DNA of 64,000 nt from an uncultured Chitinophaga sp. Lineage in GTDB: Bacteria; Bacteroidota; Bacteroidia; Chitinophagales; Chitinophagaceae. This document shows positions 33,595-43,111 of this stretch, in pieces. The notes under the pieces were generated by a model. That model did not search any database. It saw only the letters and a list, made by a program, of their open reading frames with translations, and was not told the DNA's origin. Where the stretch lies: NCBI RefSeq assembly GCF_902168175.1, contig NZ_CABHOU010000025.1, positions 124,001 to 188,000 of the forward strand. The letters run 5' to 3'. The translations under genes and the position numbers were made by a program. Each line of letters starts with the position of its first letter. Position 1 is the stretch's first letter.

Positions 33595-34288
33595 ATATCG
33601 TATACTCAGTACCAAAAGATTAGATACCGCTCTGCTGCAAACAGCGGCCGAGAGTGGTATACAAATCATTCCCCGCGCTTTTATCAACGTTAGTTACCTG
33701 CAAACGAACAAACTCCGCCAACAGATAAACAAGCTGATAACCAGGGAAATAAACGCCGTATTCACCAGCGCCAATGCCGTAAAAGCAGTAGCCGCACTCG
33801 CAGATACTTCGCAGGCAAAATGGGAAATGTACTGCCTGCCCGGCGCCACCATCGAAGCGGTAACGGAATTTTTCCCGAACAGCCAGGTGGTAGCCAATGC
33901 AGTAAGCAGCGCCGCACTCGCCATGATACTACTGCAAAGGCAGGCTACAGATATCGTCTTTTTCTGTGGAAATATCCGTCGCGACGAACTACCTGCCATG
34001 ATGCAGCAGCACAACATTCCGCTGGAGGAAGTCACCGTTTACGAAACCACGGAATTAAAAAGCACCATCGTGGGTAAATACGATGGCATCCTGTTTTATA
34101 GTCCGAGTGGCATTAAAAGCTACTTCGCCAACAATACTCCCGCGCCAGGCGTAATTTGTTTCGCTATCGGCGAAACCACCGGAGGCGTATTACGGGAACA
34201 TACACAAAACACTATCGTGGTAAGCAGCGCCGCCACCTCGGCAGCACTGGTTAACACAGCCATACATTATTTTAACAATCAATCGTAA
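33581..34288 (+). CDS. hemD: Uroporphyrinogen-III synthase
   Basis: 235 residues from ATG 33581 (MPVYKYRILSTKRLD), overlapping hemC by 14 bp. HemD is poorly conserved. The assignment rests on size, two-lobed alpha/beta pattern (FTSANAVKAVAALAD near residue 65, FFCGNIRRDELPAMM near 125, GILFYSPSGIKSYF near 170, CFAIGETTGGVLRE near 195) and its place between hemC and hemE. It closes and inverts ring D of hydroxymethylbilane. Confidence 0.92.
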   Translation: MPVYKYRILSTKRLDTALLQTAAESGIQIIPRAFINVSYLQTNKLRQQINKLITREINAVFTSANAVKAVAALADTSQAKWEMYCLPGATIEAVTEFFPNSQVVANAVSSAALAMILLQRQATDIVFFCGNIRRDELPAMMQQHNIPLEEVTVYETTELKSTIVGKYDGILFYSPSGIKSYFANNTPAPGVICFAIGETTGGVLREHTQNTIVVSSAATSAALVNTAIHYFNNQS

Positions 34289-34291
34289 AGA

Positions 34292-35323
34292 ATGAGCGGA
34301 TTACAGAATGATCTTATGCTGAGGGCCCTGAAGGGTGAAAAAACAGAACGTGTACCGGTATGGATGATGCGCCAGGCTGGCCGTTACCTCCCCGATTACA
34401 TTAAACTGCGCGAAAAGTATTCGTTCTTCGAACGCTGCCAGAACCCGGAACTGGCTACCGAAATTACTGTAATGCCGGTAGACCAGGTAGGTGTTGACGC
34501 TGCGATCATCTTCTCCGACATCCTGGTGGTACCACAGGCCATGGGTATGGAAGTACAGCTGGTGGAGAAACTAGGCCCCCTCCTGCCAGAGCCGATCAAA
34601 ACGGCCGCCGATGTAAAACGCATTCATGTACCCAATGTGAACGAATCACTGCAGTATGTATTCGACGCACTGGCACTCACTAAAAAGACCCTCGCAGGCC
34701 GTGTTCCGCTGATCGGTTTCGCCGGCGCTCCATGGACCTTGCTGTGTTACATGGTGCAGGGTAAAGGATCTAAAACCTTCGATGCTGCTAAAGAGTTCTG
34801 TTATACGCAACCGGAAACAGCGCACCAGGTGCTGCAAATGGTTACCGATACCACCATCGCTTACCTGAAAGAACAGGTAAAAGCCGGTGCCGACACTGTT
34901 CAGGTGTTCGACAGCTGGGGTGGTTTGTTAAGTCCTGAAGACTTCGAGAACTTCTCCCTGAAATATATCCGCCAGATCGTAGCAGCGTTGAAAGACGTTT
35001 GCCCGGTAATCGTATTTGCCAAAGGTGCATGGTTTGCACTGGAAGAAATGGCCGCCACCGGTGCCGCTGGTTTGGGTGTGGATTGGGCGATCAAACCGCA
35101 ACTGGCCCGCCAGTTTGCAGGTAACAACATCACTTTGCAGGGTAACTTTGACCCGGCAAAACTGCTGGCGCCAATCCCGGAGATCAAAAAGTCGGTGAAA
35201 ACGATGATCGACAATTTCGGTACCGACCGTTACATTGCTAACCTGGGCCATGGTATATTGCCGCATGTTCCGGTAGATCATGCCCGTGCATTTGTAGACG
35301 CAGTTAAAGAATACAGCATTTAA
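34292..35323 (+). CDS. hemE: Uroporphyrinogen decarboxylase
   Basis: 343 residues. The N-terminal signature [15 protein letters not shown] is at ~residue 20, the catalytic Asp sits in [14 protein letters not shown] (~72), and [16 protein letters not shown] is at ~140. The C-terminal [14 protein letters not shown] is also typical. It removes four acetate carboxyls to give coproporphyrinogen III. It starts 3 bp after hemD and ends 2 bp before hemF. Confidence 0.97.
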   Translation: MSGLQNDLMLRALKGEKTERVPVWMMRQAGRYLPDYIKLREKYSFFERCQNPELATEITVMPVDQVGVDAAIIFSDILVVPQAMGMEVQLVEKLGPLLPEPIKTAADVKRIHVPNVNESLQYVFDALALTKKTLAGRVPLIGFAGAPWTLLCYMVQGKGSKTFDAAKEFCYTQPETAHQVLQMVTDTTIAYLKEQVKAGADTVQVFDSWGGLLSPEDFENFSLKYIRQIVAALKDVCPVIVFAKGAWFALEEMAATGAAGLGVDWAIKPQLARQFAGNNITLQGNFDPAKLLAPIPEIKKSVKTMIDNFGTDRYIANLGHGILPHVPVDHARAFVDAVKEYSI

Positions 35324-35325
35324 TC

Positions 35326-36243
35326 ATGCAGATAAAAGACCAGTTCATATCATTTATACACCGCCTGCAGGATGAAATTTGCGCAGGACTGGAAGCCATT
35401 GATGGCAAAGCCACTTTCCGCGAGGATAAGTGGGAACGTGCAGAAGGCGGTGGCGGTAAAACCCGCGTGATCAGCAACGGTCATGTGTTTGAGAAAGGTG
35501 GTGTAAACACGTCGGTGGTACATGGTCCGCTGGCCCCGGCCATGATCAAACATTTTGGTATAGAGGAGGATTGTAACTTCCTGGCAGCCGGTATATCGCT
35601 GGTTATTCACCCGGTAAACCCTTTTGTACCTACAGTTCACGCTAACTGGCGCTATTTCGAGCTGTACGATAAACAGGGCACCTTCATCGACAGCTGGTTT
35701 GGCGGTGGGGCCGATCTTACCCCCTATTACCTGTTTAAAGAAGACGGCAAACATTTCCATACTACCTTTAAGCAGGCCTGCGATCCGTTTGGAGCAGAAC
35801 TGTACGATAAATACAAAAAGGTATGTGATGAGTACTTCATTAATAAACACCGTGGCGACGAAGCCCGTGGCATAGGTGGTATATTTTACGATTACCTGCG
35901 CCCCGATGCAACACGTACGGCAGACGACCTGCTGCAGTTCTCTATCTCCAACGGTGAATCGTTCCTGAAAGCTTATTTACCGATCGTGGAAAAGCGGAAA
36001 GATTTACCTTACACGCAACAACACATCGACTGGCAGGAATACCGTCGCGGGCGTTACGTGGAGTTCAACCTCATACACGACCGCGGTACGCTGTTCGGTT
36101 TAAAAACCAATGGCCGTATAGAATCCATCCTGATGAGCCTTCCTCCCCGCGCACGCTGGGAGTACGACTACCACCCGGCCCCGGGAAGTCCGGAGGAAGA
36201 ACTGGCAGCACACCTGAAGCCGCAGGACTGGATAAACATGTAA
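35326..36243 (+). CDS. hemF: Oxygen-dependent coproporphyrinogen III oxidase
   Basis: 305 residues. The HemF signature FVPTVHANWRYFEL (~100) is followed by WFGGGADLTPYYLFKEDGKHFH (~125) and GIGGIFYDYL (~185), with the C-terminal RVRWEY-like region RGTLFGLKTNGRIESILMSLPP. It needs O2, implying aerobic heme synthesis. No hemN is in the window. It is 2 bp after hemE. Confidence 0.97.
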   Translation: MQIKDQFISFIHRLQDEICAGLEAIDGKATFREDKWERAEGGGGKTRVISNGHVFEKGGVNTSVVHGPLAPAMIKHFGIEEDCNFLAAGISLVIHPVNPFVPTVHANWRYFELYDKQGTFIDSWFGGGADLTPYYLFKEDGKHFHTTFKQACDPFGAELYDKYKKVCDEYFINKHRGDEARGIGGIFYDYLRPDATRTADDLLQFSISNGESFLKAYLPIVEKRKDLPYTQQHIDWQEYRRGRYVEFNLIHDRGTLFGLKTNGRIESILMSLPPRARWEYDYHPAPGSPEEELAAHLKPQDWINM

Positions 36244-36271
36244 TTTTATAATCTTAAATAAAGGAGTGATG

Positions 36272-37240
36272 ATGATCAGAAGAAACAGGATACTTAGAAC
36301 ATCGCCGGCCATTCGTGCTATGGTGGCAGAAACGATACTGCAGCCACAGCATTTTATTGCACCGCTTTTCGTGATCGAAGGCAGTGGGAAAAAAGAAGAA
36401 ATATCTTCTATGCCCGGTTATTACAGGTATTCACTCGATCTGCTGAAGCAGGAAGTGAAAGAATTGTGGGACCTTGGAATTAAGAGCGTATTATTATTTA
36501 TCAAGTGCGAAGACAACCTGAAGGACAATAAAGGCACCGAAGCCCTGAACCCTGACGGCCTGATGCAACGCGCCATTAAAACCGTGAAAGACGCACAGCC
36601 TGCCATGGTAGTAATGACCGATGTTGCACTCGATCCGTTCTCCATATACGGCCACGATGGTATTGTGGAAGGCGAAGAGATCGTAAACGATGCTACCGTG
36701 GAAGTGTTGCAGGGCATGAGCCTTAGCCATGCACAAGCCGGTGCCGACTTCGTAGCACCCAGCGACATGATGGACGGTCGTATACTGGCTATCAGGCAGG
36801 TGCTGGAAGAAAACAACTTTACTAAAACCGGCATCATGGCCTACAGCGCCAAATATGCCTCCTGCTTTTACGGCCCCTTCCGCGATGCACTGGACTCTGC
36901 TCCCGGCTTCGGCGATAAGAAAACGTACCAGATGGACTTTGCCAATTCCCGTGAAGCGATCAAAGAAACCATTATGGACGTGGAAGAAGGTGCAGATATC
37001 GTGATGGTAAAACCAGCGATGGCTTACCTCGATATCATCCGTATTATTAAGGACAGTGTAACCGTACCCGTAAGTGCTTATCATGTTAGCGGTGAATACG
37101 CCATGATCAAAGCAGCTGCTAAAATGGGCTGGCTCAACGAAGAAAAAGCTGTAATTGAGAGCCTTTCCAGCATCAGACGCGCGGGTGCAGATCTTATCGC
37201 TACTTACTTTGCGAAAGACGCTGCGAAACTGATCGGTTAA
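36272..37240 (+). CDS. hemB: Delta-aminolevulinic acid dehydratase (porphobilinogen synthase)
   Basis: 322 residues. Possible starts are GTG 36266, ATG 36269 and ATG 36272; AAGGAG at 36261-36266, rare in this phylum, is best spaced for 36272. The active-site lysines lie in GIMAYSAKYASCFYGPF (~190) and DIVMVKPAMAYLDI (~245). The metal segment reads MTDVALDPFSIYGHDG, with Ala and Asp where zinc enzymes have cysteines, so it should be a magnesium- or metal-independent-type enzyme rather than a zinc one. It condenses two ALA molecules. hemL follows after 27 bp. Confidence 0.95.
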   Translation: MIRRNRILRTSPAIRAMVAETILQPQHFIAPLFVIEGSGKKEEISSMPGYYRYSLDLLKQEVKELWDLGIKSVLLFIKCEDNLKDNKGTEALNPDGLMQRAIKTVKDAQPAMVVMTDVALDPFSIYGHDGIVEGEEIVNDATVEVLQGMSLSHAQAGADFVAPSDMMDGRILAIRQVLEENNFTKTGIMAYSAKYASCFYGPFRDALDSAPGFGDKKTYQMDFANSREAIKETIMDVEEGADIVMVKPAMAYLDIIRIIKDSVTVPVSAYHVSGEYAMIKAAAKMGWLNEEKAVIESLSSIRRAGADLIATYFAKDAAKLIG

Positions 37241-37267
37241 TTATCCATTAGAAAAACTAAGCCTGTT

Positions 37268-38554
37268 ATGTTCGACCAGAGCAAATCATTATTCGAAAAA
37301 GCGCAAACCGTAATGCCCGGCGGAGTTAACTCTCCCGTACGCGCATTCAGAAGCGTAGGCGGCACGCCTGTGTTTATGAAATCGGCCAAGGGCGCTTATA
37401 TGTACGATGTAGACGGTAACAAGTACATCGATTACATCAACTCCTGGGGCCCCATGATCTTAGGTCACGCCTACGAACCCGTGGTAAAAGCCATCCAGGA
37501 ATACGCCACCTACTCAACTTCCTTTGGTGCCCCTACCGAACTGGAAATTAAAGTAGCGGAACTGATCATCAGCATGGTGCCTAATATCGATATGGTGCGT
37601 ATGGTGAATTCCGGCACAGAAGCCTGCATGACAGCCCTGAGGCTGGCGCGCGGTTATACCGGCAGGAACAAGTTCATCAAATTCGAAGGTAACTATCATG
37701 GTCATGCCGACCCGTTCCTCGTGAGCGCAGGTAGCGGTGTGGCTACTTTAGGTATCCAGTCGGTGCCCGGCGTAACTGCCGTGGTGGCCAACGATACGCT
37801 TACAGCACCTTACAACAACCTGCCTGCTGTTCAACAGCTCATCGCCGATAATCCGGACGAAATAGCAGCGATTATCATAGAACCTGTTGCCGGCAACATG
37901 GGCTGCATCCTACCCCAGCCGGGCTTCCTGGAAGGACTGCGTGCATTGTGCGATGAACACGGCATATTGCTGATCCTTGACGAAGTAATGACTGGTTTCC
38001 GGTTAGCGAAGGGCGGTGCGCAGGAACTCCTGAACATCAAAGCCGATATCGTAACCTTTGGTAAAATCATTGGCGGCGGTATGCCAGTAGGCGCTTTCGC
38101 CGGTCGCAGGGAAATTATGGAACACATCGCACCCGCCGGAAAGGTTTACCAGGCAGGTACTTTAAGTGGCAACCCCATCGCGATGATCGCTGGTTATACT
38201 TTACTGAACACACTGAAAGAAAATCCGCAGATCTACACCCAGTTGGAAGAAAAAACTACGCTGCTGGCAAATGGATTGCGAGAGGCATTTGGTGCGGCAG
38301 GTGTAGTGTACCAGATTAACCAGATCGGTTCTATGATCAGCGTACACTTTGCGGAGTACCCGATTATCGATTTTACAGCGGCTTCCGGTGCTAACAACGA
38401 ATTGTTCAAACGTTTCTTCCATGCCATGCTGGAGCGCGGTGTATACTTACCACCATCTGCTTTTGAAACCTGGTTCGTGAGCAACGCGATCACCAAAGAA
38501 GATATCGAATTCACTGTAAATGCCGCTAAATCGGCGATGCAGGCGATTAAATAG
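37268..38554 (+). CDS. hemL: Glutamate-1-semialdehyde 2,1-aminomutase
   Basis: 428 residues. It begins with VMPGGVNSPVRAFRSVGG, has NSGTEACMTALRLARGYTGR (~120), LILDEVMTGFR (~240) and the PLP lysine in DIVTFGKIIGGGMPVGAF (~265). It isomerises the HemA product to 5-aminolevulinate. It is last gene of the operon and is followed by a terminator at 38585-38616. Some family relatives are other aminotransferases, but the heme context fixes the role. Confidence 0.97.
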   Translation: MFDQSKSLFEKAQTVMPGGVNSPVRAFRSVGGTPVFMKSAKGAYMYDVDGNKYIDYINSWGPMILGHAYEPVVKAIQEYATYSTSFGAPTELEIKVAELIISMVPNIDMVRMVNSGTEACMTALRLARGYTGRNKFIKFEGNYHGHADPFLVSAGSGVATLGIQSVPGVTAVVANDTLTAPYNNLPAVQQLIADNPDEIAAIIIEPVAGNMGCILPQPGFLEGLRALCDEHGILLILDEVMTGFRLAKGGAQELLNIKADIVTFGKIIGGGMPVGAFAGRREIMEHIAPAGKVYQAGTLSGNPIAMIAGYTLLNTLKENPQIYTQLEEKTTLLANGLREAFGAAGVVYQINQIGSMISVHFAEYPIIDFTAASGANNELFKRFFHAMLERGVYLPPSAFETWFVSNAITKEDIEFTVNAAKSAMQAIK

Positions 38555-38584
38555 TTAACGAACAGGAACTATATTCCGGTCCTG

Positions 38585-38616
38585 AGCTGCCTCGTTTTTA
38601 CGGGGCAGCTTTTTTA
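38585..38616 (+). terminator. Intrinsic terminator of the heme operon
   Basis: AGCTGCCTCG pairs with CGGGGCAGCT (one U-G pair) around a TTTTTA loop, followed by a T tract. Confidence 0.85.
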
Positions 38617-38678
38617 TGTAGGCAGCGGTGGGAATATTATTGGGCAGCCGTTGCGTCGCACACTTCAGCGGCATCGGG

Positions 38679-40295
38679 TTATTCTTCAGGGGTATCGTCG
38701 TCCAACAATATTTCGCCGCTTAACACACGTCGTATATCGTTTCTTAAACCTTCAAACTGTTCGGTAGCGCCCAAACGTAAAAGGGCGTCGCGTAGGGCAG
38801 GCGTCCATTCATCCTGCTCCCATATACTGAGCGTGCGTACGGCCATACTGCGGTTACGCAGGTTATCGCTCTGCAAGGCAGCTAACAACAACACCTCGCC
38901 CTTACCGGGATGTTTGTCCAGTGCACCTACCAGGAACTCTAACGACAGGCCGGCGTGAATGGTATCGCCCTCGTTCTCCTGTGGTTGTAAGGGCAGGTTA
39001 TCCATTGCATAACGGATCGCATCATCTATATGAATGCCACCGCCATGATCTAATATATCGTACCAGTAATTACTATTGGAAGGTTCCAGTTGCAGCCGGT
39101 GCCATAAAACATCCTCTACGTTAATGTGCAGAATTTTAGCCGCTTCCTTCGCCTGCCAGTACACTACCGGGTCTTCACTTTGCAAAGCCAGTACAGCCCT
39201 GTTATGCCAGCCGGGCTGCTGTATAATACCCATAATATCTATCAGGATATTCGAGCGCAGGTCCTGCGTCCACCCATTTTCACGAAGCGTTTTCCAGTCG
39301 CGCGTTTCGAGGGAAATATAACTGCCTATTTCGTGCAGGATGTAGAAGTCGTGAACATTATCGGCCATCGTACGGGCATGGCGTACATAATGTTCAATAG
39401 CTGCGGCGGCATGTACATAATCATCTATATCCTCCGCCGGCCCGCCCATGATCATGGCTTCCAGTAAATCACCGGCAGCCACGAACAGTTGTTTATCGAT
39501 TACGCGCGATTCGAGACGGTCGTGCAACTCGCCGTTCATGGCGCAGGTGTAAGCCAGGTATTCGAACATAATACTGTTCTTGTACCCCTCTCTTACCAGC
39601 CAGTCTTTGATCATTTCGTCCTGCACCAGCCCTGCCAGGCGGTCGACCACCTGTATCCGCCCCCAGCCTTCTACATGGCGGGCCAGGTTCCAGAGGTCTG
39701 TTTCCGGGTCGGGCGAAAGGTAAATAATAGCAATGGTACTGTAGATGGTGAATTCGTCGTGCAGCCCCAGCATACGTAACATGGGCAGTACTTCCTCCTT
39801 GCGGCAAAGGCCCAGTAAGGCCATACCGAACTTAACACCGTTGCGGTGCGCACATTCGAACGTAAGCAGTTTTGCGTACGGGTACAGGTAAGGTTCTATC
39901 TCGAAGTTCTGGTCCACGATCCTTTCCAGGGTCGGATCTATATATCCCATCAGGTCGCCGTTGGCTACCAGGAAGTCGAATAATTGGTTACCCGCTGCAA
40001 CATCACCGCGCGCAGCTACTTTAGCAAGTAGCTTTATGATGGTGATCACTTTTTCTTCTATTACATCTTCGTCCTCATCTTCTACTGCAGCCAGTGCATC
40101 TTTTAAACCGGCGGTATATCTGAAATCGGTACCAGCAGGCAATGCCTCCTCGTCGGGTAATACGAGCGCTTTCTCATCCAGCTTGCCGGAGAGATCGATG
40201 TGATCACTAATAAACTGGAAAAGGGAGTTGGCCGTAACCCAGGAATATTTGGGGCTGGGATCGGTGCCAAGTATGCTTTTAATCCAGTGTAACAT
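38679..40295 (-). CDS. Large helical repeat protein of unknown function
   Basis: 538 residues, cytoplasmic, with no signal peptide or membrane helix. It is almost entirely alpha-helical with irregular HEAT/ARM-like repeats; HEAT-like units are visible near the C-terminus (LLAALQSDNLRNRSMAVRTLSIWEQ, WTPALRDALLRLG). Conserved-looking segments are YSWVTANSLFQFISDHID at ~16 and YLSPDPETDLWNLARHVEGWGRIQVVDRL at ~210. Acidic stretches (AAVEDEDEDVIEEK, ILLDDDTPEE) are present. It probably mediates protein contacts. It is convergent with hemL and shares no evident operon. Confidence 0.7.
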   Translation of the reverse strand: MLHWIKSILGTDPSPKYSWVTANSLFQFISDHIDLSGKLDEKALVLPDEEALPAGTDFRYTAGLKDALAAVEDEDEDVIEEKVITIIKLLAKVAARGDVAAGNQLFDFLVANGDLMGYIDPTLERIVDQNFEIEPYLYPYAKLLTFECAHRNGVKFGMALLGLCRKEEVLPMLRMLGLHDEFTIYSTIAIIYLSPDPETDLWNLARHVEGWGRIQVVDRLAGLVQDEMIKDWLVREGYKNSIMFEYLAYTCAMNGELHDRLESRVIDKQLFVAAGDLLEAMIMGGPAEDIDDYVHAAAAIEHYVRHARTMADNVHDFYILHEIGSYISLETRDWKTLRENGWTQDLRSNILIDIMGIIQQPGWHNRAVLALQSEDPVVYWQAKEAAKILHINVEDVLWHRLQLEPSNSNYWYDILDHGGGIHIDDAIRYAMDNLPLQPQENEGDTIHAGLSLEFLVGALDKHPGKGEVLLLAALQSDNLRNRSMAVRTLSIWEQDEWTPALRDALLRLGATEQFEGLRNDIRRVLSGEILLDDDTPEE

Positions 40296-40459
40296 TTAAG
40301 AAAGCCGTTTTTATGAATGGCATAATACCAATGAAAATTTACATTTGATCTATACCCCAAAGTAGGTCTGGTACTGCAATAGATACCGGTCGTAATCCGG
40401 CGAACAAGATACCGGACTTTCGCCAATAACGTAAATGCTAGAACGAATATATGTTTATG

Positions 40460-41251
40460 TTATTTCTTCCTGCCGGTTGTAACCCAATGATACCCCTTAT
40501 CCTCATTATAGGAAAGTACCATGCTGCTTGCCTTGTTTTCGATGTGGATGTCACCGAACACTTTCCTGTTACGCCAGGCAAAATATACTGCTCCTAATGT
40601 TGGCACTTCGTCCTGCGTATAGTCGAGATGTATTGCGCGGGGACTTCCAACTTTAAAACCACGGAAACGGCCTGCATAATATTCGGCCCTGTCCAGCACC
40701 TGGTTTCCCTGTTTATCAAATTTATAATAAAACTCCCCACCATACATCGCAATGTCGGCAGATTGTACCGAGGGCATTAACCAAAGGCTGATCGTGCTAT
40801 CCTGGTTGCTGCGTATAAATTTATTGAACCTCACCTGTGAATGCCCCAATACCTGCGCCGCGTTGGCGTAGGCATTATCAATAGCCCGCGAGTAACTGTT
40901 GATCATTGATGTATCATGCTCACACACCTGGTCTATCCACGCGGTGTCAATTATTTTATAATGCGCTACTATGTCGTACTTATTAGCCGCGAACTTACCA
41001 AATACAGCTCTCCATTGGCCGTCGCCGGCCAGGTAACAGAACCAGTGCCTGCCTGTCCGTAAACGGTCTTCATAAGGCATAGTCATGGCAATATTAGAAA
41101 TAAAGGTCGCTACACTGTCGTAGGTGCATAACCACTCTACGGTACTCAACTTTTCCTCAAAAGGCAGCCTTTCAGGTGTTTTTACATGTGGCCCCTGGGC
41201 ATGCAACAGCTGCACAACCAGCAATGCGGCGATGGTAAATGCGGTTTTCAT
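40460..41251 (-). CDS. Secreted protein of unknown function
   Basis: 263 residues with a signal peptide (MKTAFTIAALLVVQLLHAQ). The mature part is mixed alpha/beta with many aromatics; motifs of note are WFCYLAGDGQWRAVFGKF (~70) and GEFYYKFDKQGNQVLDRAEYYAGRFRGF (~170). The last reads like a beta-hairpin repeat. I do not recognise a family. It is probably periplasmic. The gene stands alone, with no clear promoter or partner. Confidence 0.65.
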   Translation of the reverse strand: MKTAFTIAALLVVQLLHAQGPHVKTPERLPFEEKLSTVEWLCTYDSVATFISNIAMTMPYEDRLRTGRHWFCYLAGDGQWRAVFGKFAANKYDIVAHYKIIDTAWIDQVCEHDTSMINSYSRAIDNAYANAAQVLGHSQVRFNKFIRSNQDSTISLWLMPSVQSADIAMYGGEFYYKFDKQGNQVLDRAEYYAGRFRGFKVGSPRAIHLDYTQDEVPTLGAVYFAWRNRKVFGDIHIENKASSMVLSYNEDKGYHWVTTGRKK

Positions 41252-41494
41252 AGGTGCGGCCTCCCGGCCGTATTCGGTATATCAGTAAATAAGGATAAGC
41301 TGAAACGGGTATAAATATATAAATAATATTTAATCTAACCAGCAGATAAGTCCCCTTTCCACTGCTTTTTTATGCACATAAAGGCCCGTAACGTGGATGC
41401 TTGTCTACAATTTCCCGCAATAAAATACAGGATATGAAGGGTTTAAGGGCTTGGCATAATCTTTTCACCTCTATTGTGAAAAAAATGGAAAACC

Positions 41495-42121
41495 ATGAAA
41501 ACTCTTAAATTGAAGACACTCACCGGGATGGCATTAATCGGATCATTTGTAATGATCAATGCATGTAATTCCGGCACCACCAACAACAACTCGGACAGCG
41601 CAAACACCGAAATTCCTGATTCTGCGATCACTAAAGACGAGGCGATCGACATGAACAAGGATAAATTTGCTTCTGATTCGCTGGAAGATGATTCTAAACG
41701 CGTGGTAAAAGCTTATAACGACGGACTGTATGAAGTAAAAGTATCTGAAGCCGCTAAAGCAAAAGGTACCGATCCGGAAGTGAAAAAAATTGCGGCCATG
41801 ATGGTTACAGCACACACCAAACTGAATGGTCAGCTGAAAACCCTCGCCGGTAAAAAATCTTTCACTTTGCCAGAGAGCATTGAACAGGGCGACCAGAACG
41901 ATATCGATAAATTAGCTGAAAAATCAGGTCTTGATTTCGATAAAGCTTATGTAGACGACCTGGTGGATGAGCACGAAGATGCGATCAAGAATTTCGAGAA
42001 ATGGGCGGATAAAGCAGAAGATCCTGATGTAAAGAAAGCGTTTGTTGATGCATTGCCAGAACTGCGTACGCACCTGGACCATGCTAAAGCGCTGAAAGAC
42101 AAACTGGACGCTAAGAAGTAA
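41495..42121 (+). CDS. DUF4142 (ferritin-like helical) lipoprotein
   Basis: 208 residues. The lipoprotein signal ends in MINAC. After a Ser/Asn/Asp-rich tether (~20-60) comes a ~135-residue four-helix-bundle DUF4142: FVKAYNDGLYEVKVSEAAKAKG-like helix 1, KKIAAMMVTAHTKLNGQL with the family His, AYVDDLVDEHEDAIKNFEKWA and LPELRTHLDHAKAL. DUF4142 proteins are exported and often stress-induced, and their role is unknown. No di-iron ligand set is complete by eye. A terminator follows at 42202-42240. Confidence 0.88.
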   Translation: MKTLKLKTLTGMALIGSFVMINACNSGTTNNNSDSANTEIPDSAITKDEAIDMNKDKFASDSLEDDSKRVVKAYNDGLYEVKVSEAAKAKGTDPEVKKIAAMMVTAHTKLNGQLKTLAGKKSFTLPESIEQGDQNDIDKLAEKSGLDFDKAYVDDLVDEHEDAIKNFEKWADKAEDPDVKKAFVDALPELRTHLDHAKALKDKLDAKK

Positions 42122-42201
42122 TTAATTAACGCTGGTAGCAGAGACCAGCTGGAGTCTTCCAAGACTTTAAGCTAACGCTGTTTCTATTAAAAGAACAGTT
42201 T

Positions 42202-42240
42202 AAGGGGTTGCTTTACTAAAGCGACCCCTTTTTATATTTT
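42202..42240 (+). terminator. Intrinsic terminator after the DUF4142 gene
   Basis: AAGGGGTTGCTTT (42202-42214) pairs with AAAGCGACCCCTT (42218-42230, one G-U pair), followed by a T-rich tail. Confidence 0.85.
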
Positions 42241-43076
42241 TAACAGCCTACTGAGTAGTTAACCCCCATCAGCTTAAGCAACTTCCCTGCCTCTGCAGGT
42301 TTAGACAAGTACAGGGTAGGCGCCATTACATTATAGTGATAAGACGTCTCCAGGATAAAATCCATCAGCCCATCGCCATCTATATCCCCTGCAAATAAAA
42401 CGTTCATCAATTGATCATCCATATGCATGCTGGCGGCGAGCAGCTGGGTTGTAGTATTACCGTTGATGGTGGCGTTGAGATATAACTTGTAATTGAGGTA
42501 ACTCAAAGTAGCGCCTTCCCCTGAGCTATCGGCTGTAGCGTAAATCGTATAAGTATTGCCTTTAAGTTCAAACTTACGGCTGGTGCCGGGTGCTACTCCA
42601 TAATCCTCTGCTTTTCCAACATGCACAGCACTTACCGGCCCACCGGATATAAATTCATTTTTAGTGATGAAAAGGAACGCAGAGTCCGGGTTATCGCTGC
42701 TTATCTGTATCCCGGTCTTTTCCCCGTTTTCGTCCAGCACAACATCTTCCACCCTGGTAGTTTTTAGGTGTGCCGGGGCTGTGTAATATCCGGTTTCTCC
42801 AATGAAGAGGCCTATCCACTGCAGAGAAGTTGTGTTAGCGGGCACCTCATCACCATGGTAAGCACTTTGGCTGATTAGCTTTAGCGGCAACGTAGGGTCT
42901 TCGTATATGGGAATTTGCAGCGAGTCTGTTACAGGTTCTGCGGCGGCTTCAGCCAGCATGGGCGTATCAGCCGCAGCGGTTGCAATGACCGAATCACCAT
43001 CAGCGGCTTTAGGCTTATTGTTACAGGCTAATAGCGCGTTGGCCGCGATCAGTAAAATGAGGAGATGAGCTTTCAT
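42240..43076 (-). CDS. Lipoprotein of unknown function with FG-GAP-like C-terminus
   Basis: 278 residues from ATG 43076 (MKAHLLILLIAANALLAC); lipobox LLAC. The mature N-terminus is Ala/Asp-rich. The middle is beta-rich. Near residue 230, FAGDIDGDGLMDFILETSYHYN is a calcium-loop of the FG-GAP/integrin-repeat or dockerin kind (DxDxDG). It probably sits in the outer membrane or periplasm. Function is unknown. A terminator (43085-43107) separates it from the methyltransferase upstream. Confidence 0.7.
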   Translation of the reverse strand: MKAHLLILLIAANALLACNNKPKAADGDSVIATAAADTPMLAEAAAEPVTDSLQIPIYEDPTLPLKLISQSAYHGDEVPANTTSLQWIGLFIGETGYYTAPAHLKTTRVEDVVLDENGEKTGIQISSDNPDSAFLFITKNEFISGGPVSAVHVGKAEDYGVAPGTSRKFELKGNTYTIYATADSSGEGATLSYLNYKLYLNATINGNTTTQLLAASMHMDDQLMNVLFAGDIDGDGLMDFILETSYHYNVMAPTLYLSKPAEAGKLLKLMGVNYSVGC

Positions 43077-43084
43077 ATGCAAAC

Positions 43085-43107
43085 AAAAACTGCCGGAACA
43101 CCGGCAG
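43085..43107 (-). terminator. Intrinsic terminator of the glycosyltransferase-methyltransferase unit
   Basis: CTGCCGG (43090-43096) / CCGGCAG (43101-43107) with a 4-nt loop. The A run 43085-43089 gives a short U tract on the minus strand. Confidence 0.65.
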
Positions 43108-43111
43108 CTGA

